DNA of 64,000 nt, taken from positions 72,874 to 136,873 of the forward strand of contig NZ_JBPDVH010000005.1 in assembly GCF_051851555.1 (NCBI RefSeq), given 5' to 3'. Numbering within the stretch: the first letter of the stretch is position 1; each line of letters begins with the position of its first letter. Positions 10,068-17,359 of the stretch are shown here, piece after piece. The position numbers and the translations under genes were made by a program. The notes beneath the pieces are model-generated. The model was given only the letters and a program-made list of their open reading frames with translations. It did no database searches and was not told the DNA's origin. Origin of the DNA: Lonepinella sp051851555 (GTDB taxonomy: Bacteria; Pseudomonadota; Gammaproteobacteria; Enterobacterales; Pasteurellaceae).

Positions 10068-10068
10068 C

Positions 10069-10407
10069 ATGGGTTACAAATGGTTAAACGGCTATTCAAC
10101 TAGCCTTAATGCAAAATTAAGTTCAACAGATCGCATTCTTCCTATTGACGATGCGAAAACACTTTCACAAACTCTAGACGCAGATCACAGCTACCTTGTC
10201 ATCAATGACGGCACAGGAGCAGAAATTGTCAAAGTTATCAGTTTTGGTCATCAAGTCAAAATCGAACGAGGACAAGACGGCACAGAGGCCAAAACCTTTC
10301 CGTCCGGTAGTTGTGTAAAATGGGAAGTCACCAAACAAGGCATGACGGAAACTGTATGCAATAGCGACTTTAAATGCTGTGATTTGGATGATTGTGGGTG
10401 TAATTAA
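10069..10407 (+). CDS. Last prophage late gene, small protein with a cysteine-rich tail
   Basis: This 112-residue protein of unknown function ends in a cluster of cysteines (KCC, DCGC). The middle (INDGTGAEIVKV, then ERGQDG and AKTFPSGSC) resembles short beta-rich modules seen in phage tail or tail-fibre accessory proteins. I chose the ATG at 10069, one base after the upstream stop. The reading frame is also open from an ATG at 9997, but that extension would lie entirely inside the preceding gene. A hairpin terminator follows, so this is the end of the late operon. Confidence 0.65.
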   Translation: MGYKWLNGYSTSLNAKLSSTDRILPIDDAKTLSQTLDADHSYLVINDGTGAEIVKVISFGHQVKIERGQDGTEAKTFPSGSCVKWEVTKQGMTETVCNSDFKCCDLDDCGCN

Positions 10408-10413
10408 AAATCG

Positions 10414-10433
10414 GGCGGAATTTTCCGCCTTTT
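10414..10433 (+). terminator. Terminator of the prophage late operon
   Basis: GGCGGA (10414-10419) and TCCGCC (10424-10429) form a stem with a four-base loop, followed by four Ts, right after the last phage gene. Confidence 0.75.
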
Positions 10434-10469
10434 AAACCCTGTAACTTTACTGATGTAAGGATAAAACAC

Positions 10470-10541
10470 GTTCCGAAATAAAAAATTTCTTTGTTGATTT
10501 TAAAAGAAAAATTTGTGTTATTATAACGACAATTTCGGAAC
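10470..10541. repeat. 10-bp inverted repeat pair flanking a promoter at the prophage-prmB junction
   Basis: GTTCCGAAAT (10470-10479) is the exact reverse complement of ATTTCGGAAC (10532-10541). Between them lies a promoter-like TTGATT (10494-10499) and an extended -10 TGTTATTAT (10516-10524), spacer 19. The repeats could be operator sites, recombinase arm sites or a trace of the prophage end; the sequence does not decide which. Confidence 0.55.
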
Positions 10542-10627
10542 AAAAAATAAAGATAACCCTAATTATAGGCTGAGTTTTATTTTTTACTAACGGAAAATCA
10601 TTATTTTACCAAATAGGAATAACAAAA

Positions 10628-11545
10628 ATGGCTTTTTCTGAACAAACGTTGTCACAAGATTTACATACGATAAAAGATTATTTACGTTGGGCATACAGTA
10701 CCTTTAATAGCGAACCCTTATTTTATGGGCAAGGTATGGATAATGCGTGGGACGAGGCCTCTTTATTGGTGTTGACCAGTCTGAATTTACCCTTGGATGT
10801 GCCGACGGATTTGTATGATAGTCGTTTAACGCAGACAGAAAAAGCCCAGATCATTGAATTGGTGGCGCAACGGGTAGAGCAGCGTATTCCCACGCCGTAT
10901 TTAGTGAATACGTCTTGGTTTTGTGGCTTGCCGTTTTATGTGGATGAACGGGTGTTGATTCCTCGTTCGCCGATTGGTGAGTTAATCCAAAATGGCTTTG
11001 TGGATTTTGTGGAGCAAGCACCGAGCCGAATTTTAGACATGTGTACCGGTAGTGGTTGCATTGCGATTGCTTGTGCAGATCGTTTTCCTGAAGCGGAAGT
11101 GGACGCAGTGGATTTAAGCCGTGATGCCTTGGATGTGGCGGAATATAATATTGAACGGCACGGTTTAACTGAACGGGTGATTCCGATTCAATCGGATTTA
11201 TTTGCGCAGTTACCGCCAGATCAATATGATTTGATCGTCACCAATCCGCCTTATGTGGATCAAGAAGATTTAGATTGTATGCCAGAGGAATTTTCTCACG
11301 AACCAGAATTGGCCTTGGCAGCAGGGGAGGATGGTTTAGATTTGGTGGTTAAAATTCTCGCCGAATCGCCGAAATATCTCAAAAATAATGGCGTGTTAAT
11401 TTGTGAAGTAGGCAATTCCATGATTCATTTGGAATCTCGTTTCCCTGATGTGCCGTTTCATTGGATTGAGTTTAAAAATGGGGGATTAGGGGTGTTTTCT
11501 CTGACGAAAGCGGAATTGGAACAGTATCATCATTTATTTGTTTAA
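10628..11545 (+). CDS. prmB: Ribosomal protein L3 glutamine methyltransferase PrmB
   Basis: The enzyme methylates a glutamine side chain of ribosomal protein L3 in the cytoplasm using S-adenosylmethionine. The 305-residue length fits. The glycine-rich SAM loop CTGSGC lies at 139-144 and the amide-methyltransferase NPPY motif at 206-209, followed by VDQEDLDCMP, which separates PrmB from the related release-factor methyltransferase PrmC. It is the first host gene after the prophage. Its promoter appears to lie between the inverted repeats upstream. Confidence 0.93.
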   Translation: MAFSEQTLSQDLHTIKDYLRWAYSTFNSEPLFYGQGMDNAWDEASLLVLTSLNLPLDVPTDLYDSRLTQTEKAQIIELVAQRVEQRIPTPYLVNTSWFCGLPFYVDERVLIPRSPIGELIQNGFVDFVEQAPSRILDMCTGSGCIAIACADRFPEAEVDAVDLSRDALDVAEYNIERHGLTERVIPIQSDLFAQLPPDQYDLIVTNPPYVDQEDLDCMPEEFSHEPELALAAGEDGLDLVVKILAESPKYLKNNGVLICEVGNSMIHLESRFPDVPFHWIEFKNGGLGVFSLTKAELEQYHHLFV

Positions 11546-11556
11546 CTAAAAAATAA

Positions 11557-11581
11557 GGGCGAATTCATGTTAAATTCGCCC
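11557..11581. terminator. Bidirectional hairpin between prmB and zapG
   Basis: GGGCGAATT (11557-11565) pairs with AATTCGCCC (11573-11581). It separates two convergent genes and resembles the GGGCGAAC repeat family seen at 32448 and 45356. Confidence 0.65.
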
Positions 11582-11588
11582 CAATAGA

Positions 11589-11996
11589 TTAATTCTTTAA
11601 CAACCCAGAAGAACCCTCTTTATAATCCTTTGGTGGGGCTTCAGGCTCAACTGCCGTGGATTTTTCTGAATTCATAAAACTTTGCAAAAACAAACTTTTG
11701 TTGTTCGCATCAGGTAAAAGTTGTTCAGAAGATTTGGCAAGATGACGGTAAATTTTCTGATAATCTTGCGCCAAGGTTTTAAATAAATCGGCACTTTCAG
11801 CAAAATGTTTTTCTAATAATTGTTTTTGCGTGTCTAATTCTTGTTTGGTTTGTGACAACTCTTTGGCTGTTTCTGTTTGTTTTTTGACGGAACCCTTGGT
11901 TAGGCTAATTAACACGTAAGCTAAAATAAACCCGATAAAGAAACCAATGCCTGCCACTAACCACATTTCATTTGACCAGTTCTGAATATTTTGCAT
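11589..11996 (-). CDS. zapG: ZapG/YhcB-family inner-membrane division and envelope protein
   Basis: This 135-residue protein has one N-terminal membrane helix (about 11-32) followed by a cytoplasmic coiled coil rich in Gln, Glu and Lys (about 38-95) and a disordered tail. This is the DUF1043 YhcB layout. In E. coli the family links cell division with envelope growth. The neighbouring rplM-rpsI genes match the E. coli arrangement. Transcription converges on prmB. Confidence 0.85.
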   Translation of the reverse strand: MQNIQNWSNEMWLVAGIGFFIGFILAYVLISLTKGSVKKQTETAKELSQTKQELDTQKQLLEKHFAESADLFKTLAQDYQKIYRHLAKSSEQLLPDANNKSLFLQSFMNSEKSTAVEPEAPPKDYKEGSSGLLKN

Positions 11997-12160
11997 AATG
12001 CCCCCTTAATGTTATTGTTAATGCAAGATATAAAACTATTGTCTTATCATAGCGTTAAATTTTGCGTTTGTCTTGTATGATTTTCGTTTTTTGAGAGAAA
12101 AGTGCGGTTATTTTTTGTTTATTTTTTCATACATGGCTGGCTTTTCTCTGATAAACCTTG

Positions 12161-12166
12161 TATAAT
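12161..12166 (+). promoter_or_regulatory. -10 element of the rplM-rpsI promoter
   Basis: A perfect TATAAT lies about 145 bases before rplM and just before the structured leader. No good -35 is visible, as is common for growth-regulated ribosomal promoters. Confidence 0.55.
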
Positions 12167-12181
12167 CGCACGACCCTGTAA

Positions 12182-12277
12182 ATGTAGCGGTTTTCCCACC
12201 GCACATTATTTGTCGAGATCGCACTCGAAGGGGTGATGATTGAGATCAATGGTTGTGTTTGAAATTGGTTCAAACAC
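12182..12277 (+). promoter_or_regulatory. Structured 5' leader of rplM, probable L13 autoregulatory site
   Basis: Three hairpins fall between the promoter and rplM: an ATGT/GCGG stem with CCGC/ACAT (12182-12206), TCGAG with CTCGA (12213-12228), and a perfect 9-bp GTGTTTGAA with TTCAAACAC (12255-12277). In E. coli, L13 represses its own operon through the leader mRNA; that this leader does the same is inference. Confidence 0.5.
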
Positions 12278-12311
12278 TGGGTATTAATATTTAATATTGG
12301 TAATTTAATTA

Positions 12312-12740
12312 ATGAAAACTTTTGTAGCAAAACCAGAAACAGTAAAACGTGACTGGTATGTAGTAGATGCGACAGGTAAAACGTTAGGTCGTTTAGCCAC
12401 TGAATTAGCTCGTCGCCTTCGTGGTAAACATAAAGCGGAATACACGCCACACGTTGATACTGGCGATTATATCGTGGTAATCAATGCGGAGAAAGTAGCC
12501 GTAACAGGTCGTAAAGCAGACGACAAAATTTACTACTGGCACACTGGCTATGTAGGCGGTATCAAACAAGCGACTTTTAAAGAAATGATTGCTCGCCGTC
12601 CAGAAGCAGTGATTGAAATTGCGGTGAAAGGTATGTTGCCAAAAGGTCCATTAGGCCGTGCAATGTTCCGCAAATTGAAAGTGTACGCAGGTTCACAACA
12701 TGAACACGCTGCACAACAACCACAAGTTTTAGATATTTAA
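12312..12740 (+). CDS. rplM: Large-subunit ribosomal protein L13
   Basis: L13 is an early-assembling protein of the 50S subunit. The 142-residue length and start MKTFVAKPETVKRDW are typical, as are the LGRLAT segment near residue 26 and the PKGPLGRAMFRKLKVY signature near 110-126. It is cotranscribed with rpsI, which starts 15 bases after the stop. A long structured leader precedes it. Confidence 0.98.
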   Translation: MKTFVAKPETVKRDWYVVDATGKTLGRLATELARRLRGKHKAEYTPHVDTGDYIVVINAEKVAVTGRKADDKIYYWHTGYVGGIKQATFKEMIARRPEAVIEIAVKGMLPKGPLGRAMFRKLKVYAGSQHEHAAQQPQVLDI

Positions 12741-12755
12741 TCACGGAGCAGAAAA

Positions 12756-13151
12756 ATGACAGCAGCAAATCAAAACTACGGCACAGGTCGCCGCAAAAGC
12801 TCTTCAGCTCGTGTATTTATCAAACCGGGCAATGGTAACATCACCATTAACCAACGTTCTTTAGACGTATACTTCGGTCGTGAAACATCACGTATGATCG
12901 TACGTCAACCATTAGAACTCGTTGAGTTGACAGATAAATTAGACCTTTACATCACTGTAACTGGTGGTGGTATTTCTGGTCAAGCGGGTGCAATCCGTCA
13001 CGGTATCACTCGTGCATTGATGGCATACGACGAATCTTTACGTCCAGCATTACGTGCTGCGGGCTTTGTTACCCGTGATGCTCGTCGTGTTGAACGTAAA
13101 AAAGTGGGTTTACACAAAGCACGTCGTCGTCCACAATACTCAAAACGTTAA
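12756..13151 (+). CDS. rpsI: Small-subunit ribosomal protein S9
   Basis: S9 is a 30S subunit protein whose extended C-terminal tail reaches the decoding site. The 131-residue sequence starts TAANQNYGTGRRKSS and ends in the diagnostic PQYSKR tail, whose last Arg contacts P-site tRNA in known ribosomes. GGGISGQAGAIRHGI at about 70-84 is the family core. A GGAG-like ribosome site precedes the ATG. A strong terminator follows. Confidence 0.98.
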   Translation: MTAANQNYGTGRRKSSSARVFIKPGNGNITINQRSLDVYFGRETSRMIVRQPLELVELTDKLDLYITVTGGGISGQAGAIRHGITRALMAYDESLRPALRAAGFVTRDARRVERKKVGLHKARRRPQYSKR

Positions 13152-13177
13152 TTTTTTATTTTTCGTTTTATACAGAA

Positions 13178-13208
13178 ATTGCAAGTCGAAAGGCTTGCAA
13201 TTTTTTTG
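13178..13208 (+). terminator. Terminator of rplM-rpsI
   Basis: ATTGCAAG (13178-13185) pairs with CTTGCAAT (13194-13201), followed by seven Ts. Confidence 0.88.
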
Positions 13209-13288
13209 TCTATTTTTGGCGAAAAGCGCGGTGTTTTTTCACATCTTTTTAATAATCATTTTTATTTTAAAATAATAGGAAATAACAC

Positions 13289-13317
13289 TTGCTTTAATAG
13301 GGGATTAATGTTTTAAT
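13289..13317 (+). promoter_or_regulatory. Promoter and start of the long leader of the cold-shock gene
   Basis: TTGCTT (13289-13294), a 17-base spacer and TTTAAT (13312-13317) with an upstream TG (extended -10) form a strong promoter. Transcription would start near 13324 and leave a leader of about 160 nt, close to the leader length of E. coli cspA. The rest of 13209-13485 holds no gene. Confidence 0.6.
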
Positions 13318-13485
13318 ACGCCCCAGCTAGACGATAGTTTATAAAATGCGTTATTAGTTCTTCCGTATCACAAGTTTTAAATTTGTTCTTGGATTTTTAT
13401 TAATATCAGTTTCTATATCCCTTCTTAGCGTTATTGCTTGCATTTCCAAGCGCAAATTTAAATTTTAAAATATAAGGAAGACAAC

Positions 13486-13698
13486 ATGTCTAAATTAAAC
13501 GGTTCTGTAAAATGGTTCAACTCTGATAAAGGTTTTGGTTTCATCACTCCAGCAAATGGCGGAAAAGATTTATTCGTTCATTTCTCTGGTATCGTGGGTG
13601 ACAACTACAAAACCTTAAACGAAGGTGACAACGTAGAATATAATGTACAAGATTCTCAACGTGGTCCTGCGGCAATTGATGTTGTTGTGATTAAATAA
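13486..13698 (+). CDS. CspA-family cold-shock RNA chaperone
   Basis: This 70-residue single cold-shock domain has both RNA-binding motifs: KGFGFI (RNP1, about 19-24) and DLFVHF (RNP2, about 32-37). Such proteins bind single-stranded RNA and melt secondary structure. The start has a good AAGGAAG ribosome site. The sequence is closer to the CspA/CspE type than to the stationary-phase CspD type, but I cannot assign a specific paralogue. The leader length suggests post-transcriptional temperature control. Confidence 0.92.
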   Translation: MSKLNGSVKWFNSDKGFGFITPANGGKDLFVHFSGIVGDNYKTLNEGDNVEYNVQDSQRGPAAIDVVVIK

Positions 13699-13721
13699 TA
13701 AATTATTTATTGCGAATTTTA

Positions 13722-13750
13722 ATCCCCAGATAATTTCTGGGGATTTTTTT
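13722..13750 (+). terminator. Terminator of the cold-shock gene
   Basis: ATCCCCAGA (13722-13730) pairs with TCTGGGGAT (13736-13744), followed by a T run. Confidence 0.88.
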
Positions 13751-13772
13751 ATATTGGGTGTTAAATATAGGT

Positions 13773-14612
13773 TTATAAAATAATGGTTTTATTTTGGAAT
13801 ACAAATAGCCGATCATGAATCGCCAAATCTAATGCACGACTTAATACGGTTTTTTCCACATCACGTCCCGCTTTCATCATCATTTCTGCGGAATAAGTAT
13901 GATCCACATTGATGACATTTTGCATAATAATCGGGCCTTCATCTAATTCATTATTAATAAAATGTGCGGTTGCCCCAATAATTTTTACCCCACGTTCATA
14001 AGCCCGTTTATAGGGATTGGCACCAATAAAGGCCGGTAAAAAAGAATGGTGAATATTGATCACTCGATTTGGATAACGAGCCACAAATTCGGGATTTAAT
14101 ACACGCATATATTTGGCGAGCACAATAAAATCAGGCTGATATTCATCAATTTTGTCGGCCAATAATTTATCATGTTCTACACGGGTTAAATTTTCGTGAC
14201 TAATACAATGAAAAGGCACATCAAAGCGTTCTACGAGAGAACGTAAATGTTCATGATTGCCAACGACCGCCGCAATATCAAGATCTAAGCCGCCATAATA
14301 GGTTTTCATTAATATATCGCCTAAACAATGGGCCTCTTTGGTGACTAAAATTACAATACGTTTTTTTCGGCAACTATCAATTAAACGGCAGTTTGTCCCT
14401 TGTGGTAAACTAAAATTTAAATCCGCTAGCAAGGTTTCTTCATTAAAAATACCTTGTAATTCGGTGCGCATAAAGAAATGTTTGGTTTCAAAATCCACAA
14501 ATTCGTTATTATGTATAATATTTAATTGGTGCTTATAACAAATATTCGTAATCTTTGCGATAAGTCCTTTATCATCAGGACAGTCGGTTAATAAAATTTT
14601 ATTTTCAATCAT
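13773..14612 (-). CDS. purU: Formyltetrahydrofolate deformylase
   Basis: PurU hydrolyses 10-formyl-THF to THF and formate, supplying formate for purine synthesis and balancing one-carbon pools. The 279-residue chain has an N-terminal ACT domain (LTDCPDDKGLIAKIT near 8-22). The formyltransferase-type catalytic domain has the NIHHSFLPAFIGANPY motif near 206-221 and ATAHFINNELDEGPI near 235-249, containing the catalytic Asn/His/Asp set. It lies downstream of hns on the same strand, behind a palindromic terminator. Confidence 0.94.
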   Translation of the reverse strand: MIENKILLTDCPDDKGLIAKITNICYKHQLNIIHNNEFVDFETKHFFMRTELQGIFNEETLLADLNFSLPQGTNCRLIDSCRKKRIVILVTKEAHCLGDILMKTYYGGLDLDIAAVVGNHEHLRSLVERFDVPFHCISHENLTRVEHDKLLADKIDEYQPDFIVLAKYMRVLNPEFVARYPNRVINIHHSFLPAFIGANPYKRAYERGVKIIGATAHFINNELDEGPIIMQNVINVDHTYSAEMMMKAGRDVEKTVLSRALDLAIHDRLFVFQNKTIIL

Positions 14613-14640
14613 ATGCGTTTTCTTTGTATTGGAGATAAAT

Positions 14641-14664
14641 AAAACCCATTAATTAATGGGTTTT
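14641..14664. terminator. Terminator of hns (perfect palindrome)
   Basis: AAAACCCATTAA and TTAATGGGTTTT form a perfect 24-base palindrome with T runs on either strand, directly downstream of hns. Confidence 0.8.
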
Positions 14665-14683
14665 ATCGGAAAAGTGAGGCGAA

Positions 14684-15082
14684 TTAGATTTTAAAATCGT
14701 CTAAGGATTTTCCCGCATCTAAGGCATTTTTAATGGCTTTCGGCGTACGACCTTGACCACTCCAAGTACGTTGTTCACCATTGTCATCAATATATTGATA
14801 TTTTGCAGGCAGTGAAGTGCGTTGTTTTTTGACTTTGTTTTCTGCATGATTATCAATTAATTCAGATAAAGAAATCCCTTTTTCTTTCAGTTCAGCTTGA
14901 TATTTTTTTATCAGTTCTTGACGTGCTTTGATTTCCGCCACTTGCGCCTCGGCTGCTTTACGTTTTTCATCAATAATAAGTTGTAATTTTTCTAAGACTT
15001 TTTCCGCTTTGGCTAAGTCAATCGTATTAATTACCGCACGTAAGCTACGTAAGTTAGTTAATACATTTACGAGGTCACTCAT
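14684..15082 (-). CDS. hns: H-NS family nucleoid-associated DNA-binding protein
   Basis: H-NS binds AT-rich DNA and silences horizontally acquired genes. The 132-residue protein has an N-terminal coiled-coil oligomerisation region (about 1-65), a linker, and a C-terminal DNA-binding domain with the core WSGQGRTPKAIKNAL near 109-123 (QGR being the AT-hook-like contact). The AT-rich upstream region to about 15180 probably holds its promoter and may be autoregulated, as for H-NS genes generally. Confidence 0.93.
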   Translation of the reverse strand: MSDLVNVLTNLRSLRAVINTIDLAKAEKVLEKLQLIIDEKRKAAEAQVAEIKARQELIKKYQAELKEKGISLSELIDNHAENKVKKQRTSLPAKYQYIDDNGEQRTWSGQGRTPKAIKNALDAGKSLDDFKI

Positions 15083-15234
15083 ATTATATCTCCAGTGATA
15101 AGTTAATTTAAAATTAGATATGAATAATCATATCCTTATTATTGTTTTTTGTAAATATTTTGTTTTTTACGGAAATAATGAAAAAATATTTTTGATACCT
15201 ATTGGCATTTGTCTATTATTGAGGTAATCTTTGC

Positions 15235-15406
15235 ACATCCTACAAATGTAGAGGTGCGGATATTATAAGTATTTTTTCCGAGTGGATAACGATGAAGAAA
15301 AAGGAAAGGAATATTCGCCGAAATCAATTAAAAGTCATTTTAATTGGTTGGTGACGTTATCGAAAGAAACGTTACTGTCATAGTCGAGGGTGTAATTTAT
15401 TACGCC
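15235..15406 (+). promoter_or_regulatory. Lysine riboswitch (L box) upstream of the lysine transporter
   Basis: The conserved aptamer elements appear in order: AGAGGTGCG (15250-15258), AAGTA (15267-15271), TCGCCGAA (15315-15322), then an 11-bp stem capped by GTCA (15323-15333 with 15338-15348), and CTGTC (15375-15379) before the closing strand. P1 can form from ACATCCT (15235-15241) with AGGGTGT (15387-15393). The 3' strand of P1 can instead join a hairpin, GGTGTA with TACGCC (15389-15406), a possible switch. The established role of this RNA is to bind lysine and shut off downstream expression. Closeness to an NhaC-family gene matches known Pasteurellaceae cases. Confidence 0.85.
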
Positions 15407-15503
15407 ACTTTATTTACTATGGAGCGCTACTGTTAGGGGTGGTTTTTACTGCCTTTATTGCTAAATTATTTTCATTGGTTTTATGATGAAAGTAATGTCA
15501 GTG

Positions 15504-15529
15504 GTTCTCCCTTACTTTAGGTAGAACGT
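15504..15529 (+). promoter_or_regulatory. Hairpin that can hide the ribosome site of the lysine transporter
   Basis: GTTCT (15504-15508) pairs with AGAAC (15523-15527), with inner CC/GG pairs. The likely ribosome site (AGGTAG) lies in the 3' arm, so this may be the translational output of the riboswitch. Confidence 0.45.
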
Positions 15530-17068
15530 ATGGATCTTATCGATTTTTCCTCCTCAATTTGGTCGGTTGTACCGCCATTATTAGCGCTCGGGTTGGCGAT
15601 TATTACCCGTAAAGTCTTGTTGTCATTAAGTATTGGTATTATTGTGGGTGCTTTAATGCTCACCAATGCTCAGGCGGGGTCAACACTGAGTTATCTTTTT
15701 GAACGTGTCTCTTCATTAATTTATGAAGTGGACGAACAAGGTCAGTTTGCTTTCAATGACAGCAATCTTCATATTATTCTTTTCTTATTATTGCTGGGCA
15801 TTTTAACCGCACTTTTGAGCGTGTCGGGCAGTAATCAAGCCTTTGCAGAATGGGCGCAGAAACGCATTAAAGGACGTCGTGGTGCGAAATTAATGGCGGC
15901 CTGTTTGGTGTTTGTGACATTTATTGATGACTATTTTCATAGTTTAGCGGTAGGCGCCATTGCACGTCCGGTGACCGATAAATTCCACGTTTCACGTGCA
16001 AAATTGGCTTATATTTTAGACTCCACCGCCGCGCCAATGTGCGTGATGATGCCCGTTTCCAGTTGGGGTGCCTATATTATGACCCTGATTGCGGGCTTAT
16101 TAGCAGAACATGCTATTACCGGTTATTCGCCATTTAGTGCCTTTATGACCATGAGTGCGATGAATTTCTATGCGATTTTTTCGATGATTATGGTTTTTGT
16201 GGTGGCTTATTTTTCTTTTGATATTGGCCCTATGGCTCGTCATGAACAATTAGCGTTAGCACAAGCGACAGAAGAAAGTGAAATGCAAGAGCAAAGCTCG
16301 GGGAAAGTGCGCAATTTGGTGTTGCCAATTATCACCTTGATTGTCGCCACCGTAGCAATGATGATGAAAACCGGTAATGATGTGTTAAGTGCAGATGGTA
16401 AACCGTTTAGCGTGTTGGGCGCCTTTGAGAATACCACCGTTGGGATTTCCTTGGTGGTAGGGGGTGTTTGTGCCTTAGTGGTATCGAGCTTATTAATTTT
16501 AGCTAACCGCAATGTGAGTTTAAACGAATACGGTAAATCTTGGTGGGTGGGTGTGAAATCCATGTTAGGCGCCATTGCCATTTTATTCTTCGCTTGGACG
16601 ATTAATAAAATTGTGGGCGATATGCAAACGGGGAAATACTTGTCTACCTTAATTTCTGACAATTTAAATCCAGCCTTTTTACCGGCAATCCTCTTTGTTT
16701 TAGGGGCGGCCATGGCCTTTTCAACGGGGACGAGTTGGGGAACTTTTGGGATTATGTTACCGATTGCGGCTGCTATTGCGGTGAATGCCTCACCGGAATT
16801 ATTGTTACCTTGCTTGTCAGCGGTCATGGCGGGGGCGGTATGTGGTGACCATTGTTCACCTGTTTCAGATACCACGATTTTATCCTCAACGGGAGCGAAA
16901 TGTAACCATATTGATCATGTGACCACACAGTTGCCTTATGCGTTATTAGTGGCATTAGCGACCACCATTGGCTATTTAGTGATCGGTTTCACTCAGTCTG
17001 GTTGGTTAGGTTTTATTACGACGGGTGTCGTGTTGTTTATGACGATATTGATCAGTAGAAAACGCTAA
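15530..17068 (+). CDS. NhaC-superfamily transporter, probable lysine importer (LysW type)
   Basis: This 512-residue polytopic membrane protein of the NhaC superfamily has about twelve hydrophobic segments and conserved loops such as FIDDYFHSLAVGAIARP (about 127-143) and a GDHCSPVSDTT motif near 444-454. NhaC homologues are often annotated as Na+/H+ antiporters. The lysine riboswitch directly upstream argues that this one carries lysine, as proposed for Pasteurellaceae genes in comparative riboswitch work, where the type was named LysW. A cation or other amino-acid exchanger is the alternative. The gene stands alone between hns and ilvI. Confidence 0.85.
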   Translation: MDLIDFSSSIWSVVPPLLALGLAIITRKVLLSLSIGIIVGALMLTNAQAGSTLSYLFERVSSLIYEVDEQGQFAFNDSNLHIILFLLLLGILTALLSVSGSNQAFAEWAQKRIKGRRGAKLMAACLVFVTFIDDYFHSLAVGAIARPVTDKFHVSRAKLAYILDSTAAPMCVMMPVSSWGAYIMTLIAGLLAEHAITGYSPFSAFMTMSAMNFYAIFSMIMVFVVAYFSFDIGPMARHEQLALAQATEESEMQEQSSGKVRNLVLPIITLIVATVAMMMKTGNDVLSADGKPFSVLGAFENTTVGISLVVGGVCALVVSSLLILANRNVSLNEYGKSWWVGVKSMLGAIAILFFAWTINKIVGDMQTGKYLSTLISDNLNPAFLPAILFVLGAAMAFSTGTSWGTFGIMLPIAAAIAVNASPELLLPCLSAVMAGAVCGDHCSPVSDTTILSSTGAKCNHIDHVTTQLPYALLVALATTIGYLVIGFTQSGWLGFITTGVVLFMTILISRKR

Positions 17069-17122
17069 AATTGTGAACTGATGAAAATTTTTAAATAAAA
17101 TTTTATTTTGTTTTGTTTTTAT

Positions 17123-17149
17123 AAAATGCGGCTTTATGTCGCATTTTTT
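17123..17149 (+). terminator. Terminator of the lysine transporter gene
   Basis: AAAATGCG (17123-17130) pairs with CGCATTTT (17140-17147) and runs into Ts. Confidence 0.8.
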
Positions 17150-17243
17150 ATTTTTTGAGTTATTTTTATTTATTAAATATGGTTATTTTAATAAATTTAG
17201 AATTTTATTCTGATTAATTTGAGTTTAATGGCAAAAAAAAGAA

Positions 17244-17283
17244 TAGACAATTAATCAAAATTTAGTACACTGACCTTACAGTG
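17244..17283 (+). promoter_or_regulatory. Candidate ilvIH promoter and short hairpin leader
   Basis: TAGACA (17244-17249), a 16-base spacer and TACACT (17266-17271) form a promoter. A CACTG/CAGTG hairpin (17268-17283) overlaps its end. No leader peptide rich in branched-chain residues is evident before ilvI. Confidence 0.45.
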
Positions 17284-17359
17284 ATACCGAACAGGGTACT
17301 TGAAGTGAAAAGTGCGGTTAAAATTCGGCAAGAATAATGAGTAAAAACGGAGTGATTTT

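Noticed and set aside
9997..10068. Upstream extension of the last prophage gene
   Set aside because: The extra codons lie wholly inside the preceding gene in another frame; the ATG at 10069 directly after that gene's stop is the more natural start.
15292..15486. A 64-codon frame with one internal TGA upstream of the lysine transporter, looking like a broken membrane-protein gene or a selenocysteine gene
   Set aside because: The stretch is explained by the lysine riboswitch: its conserved elements occupy the same bases. The ATG has no good ribosome site, and the hairpin after the TGA lacks features of a bacterial SECIS.
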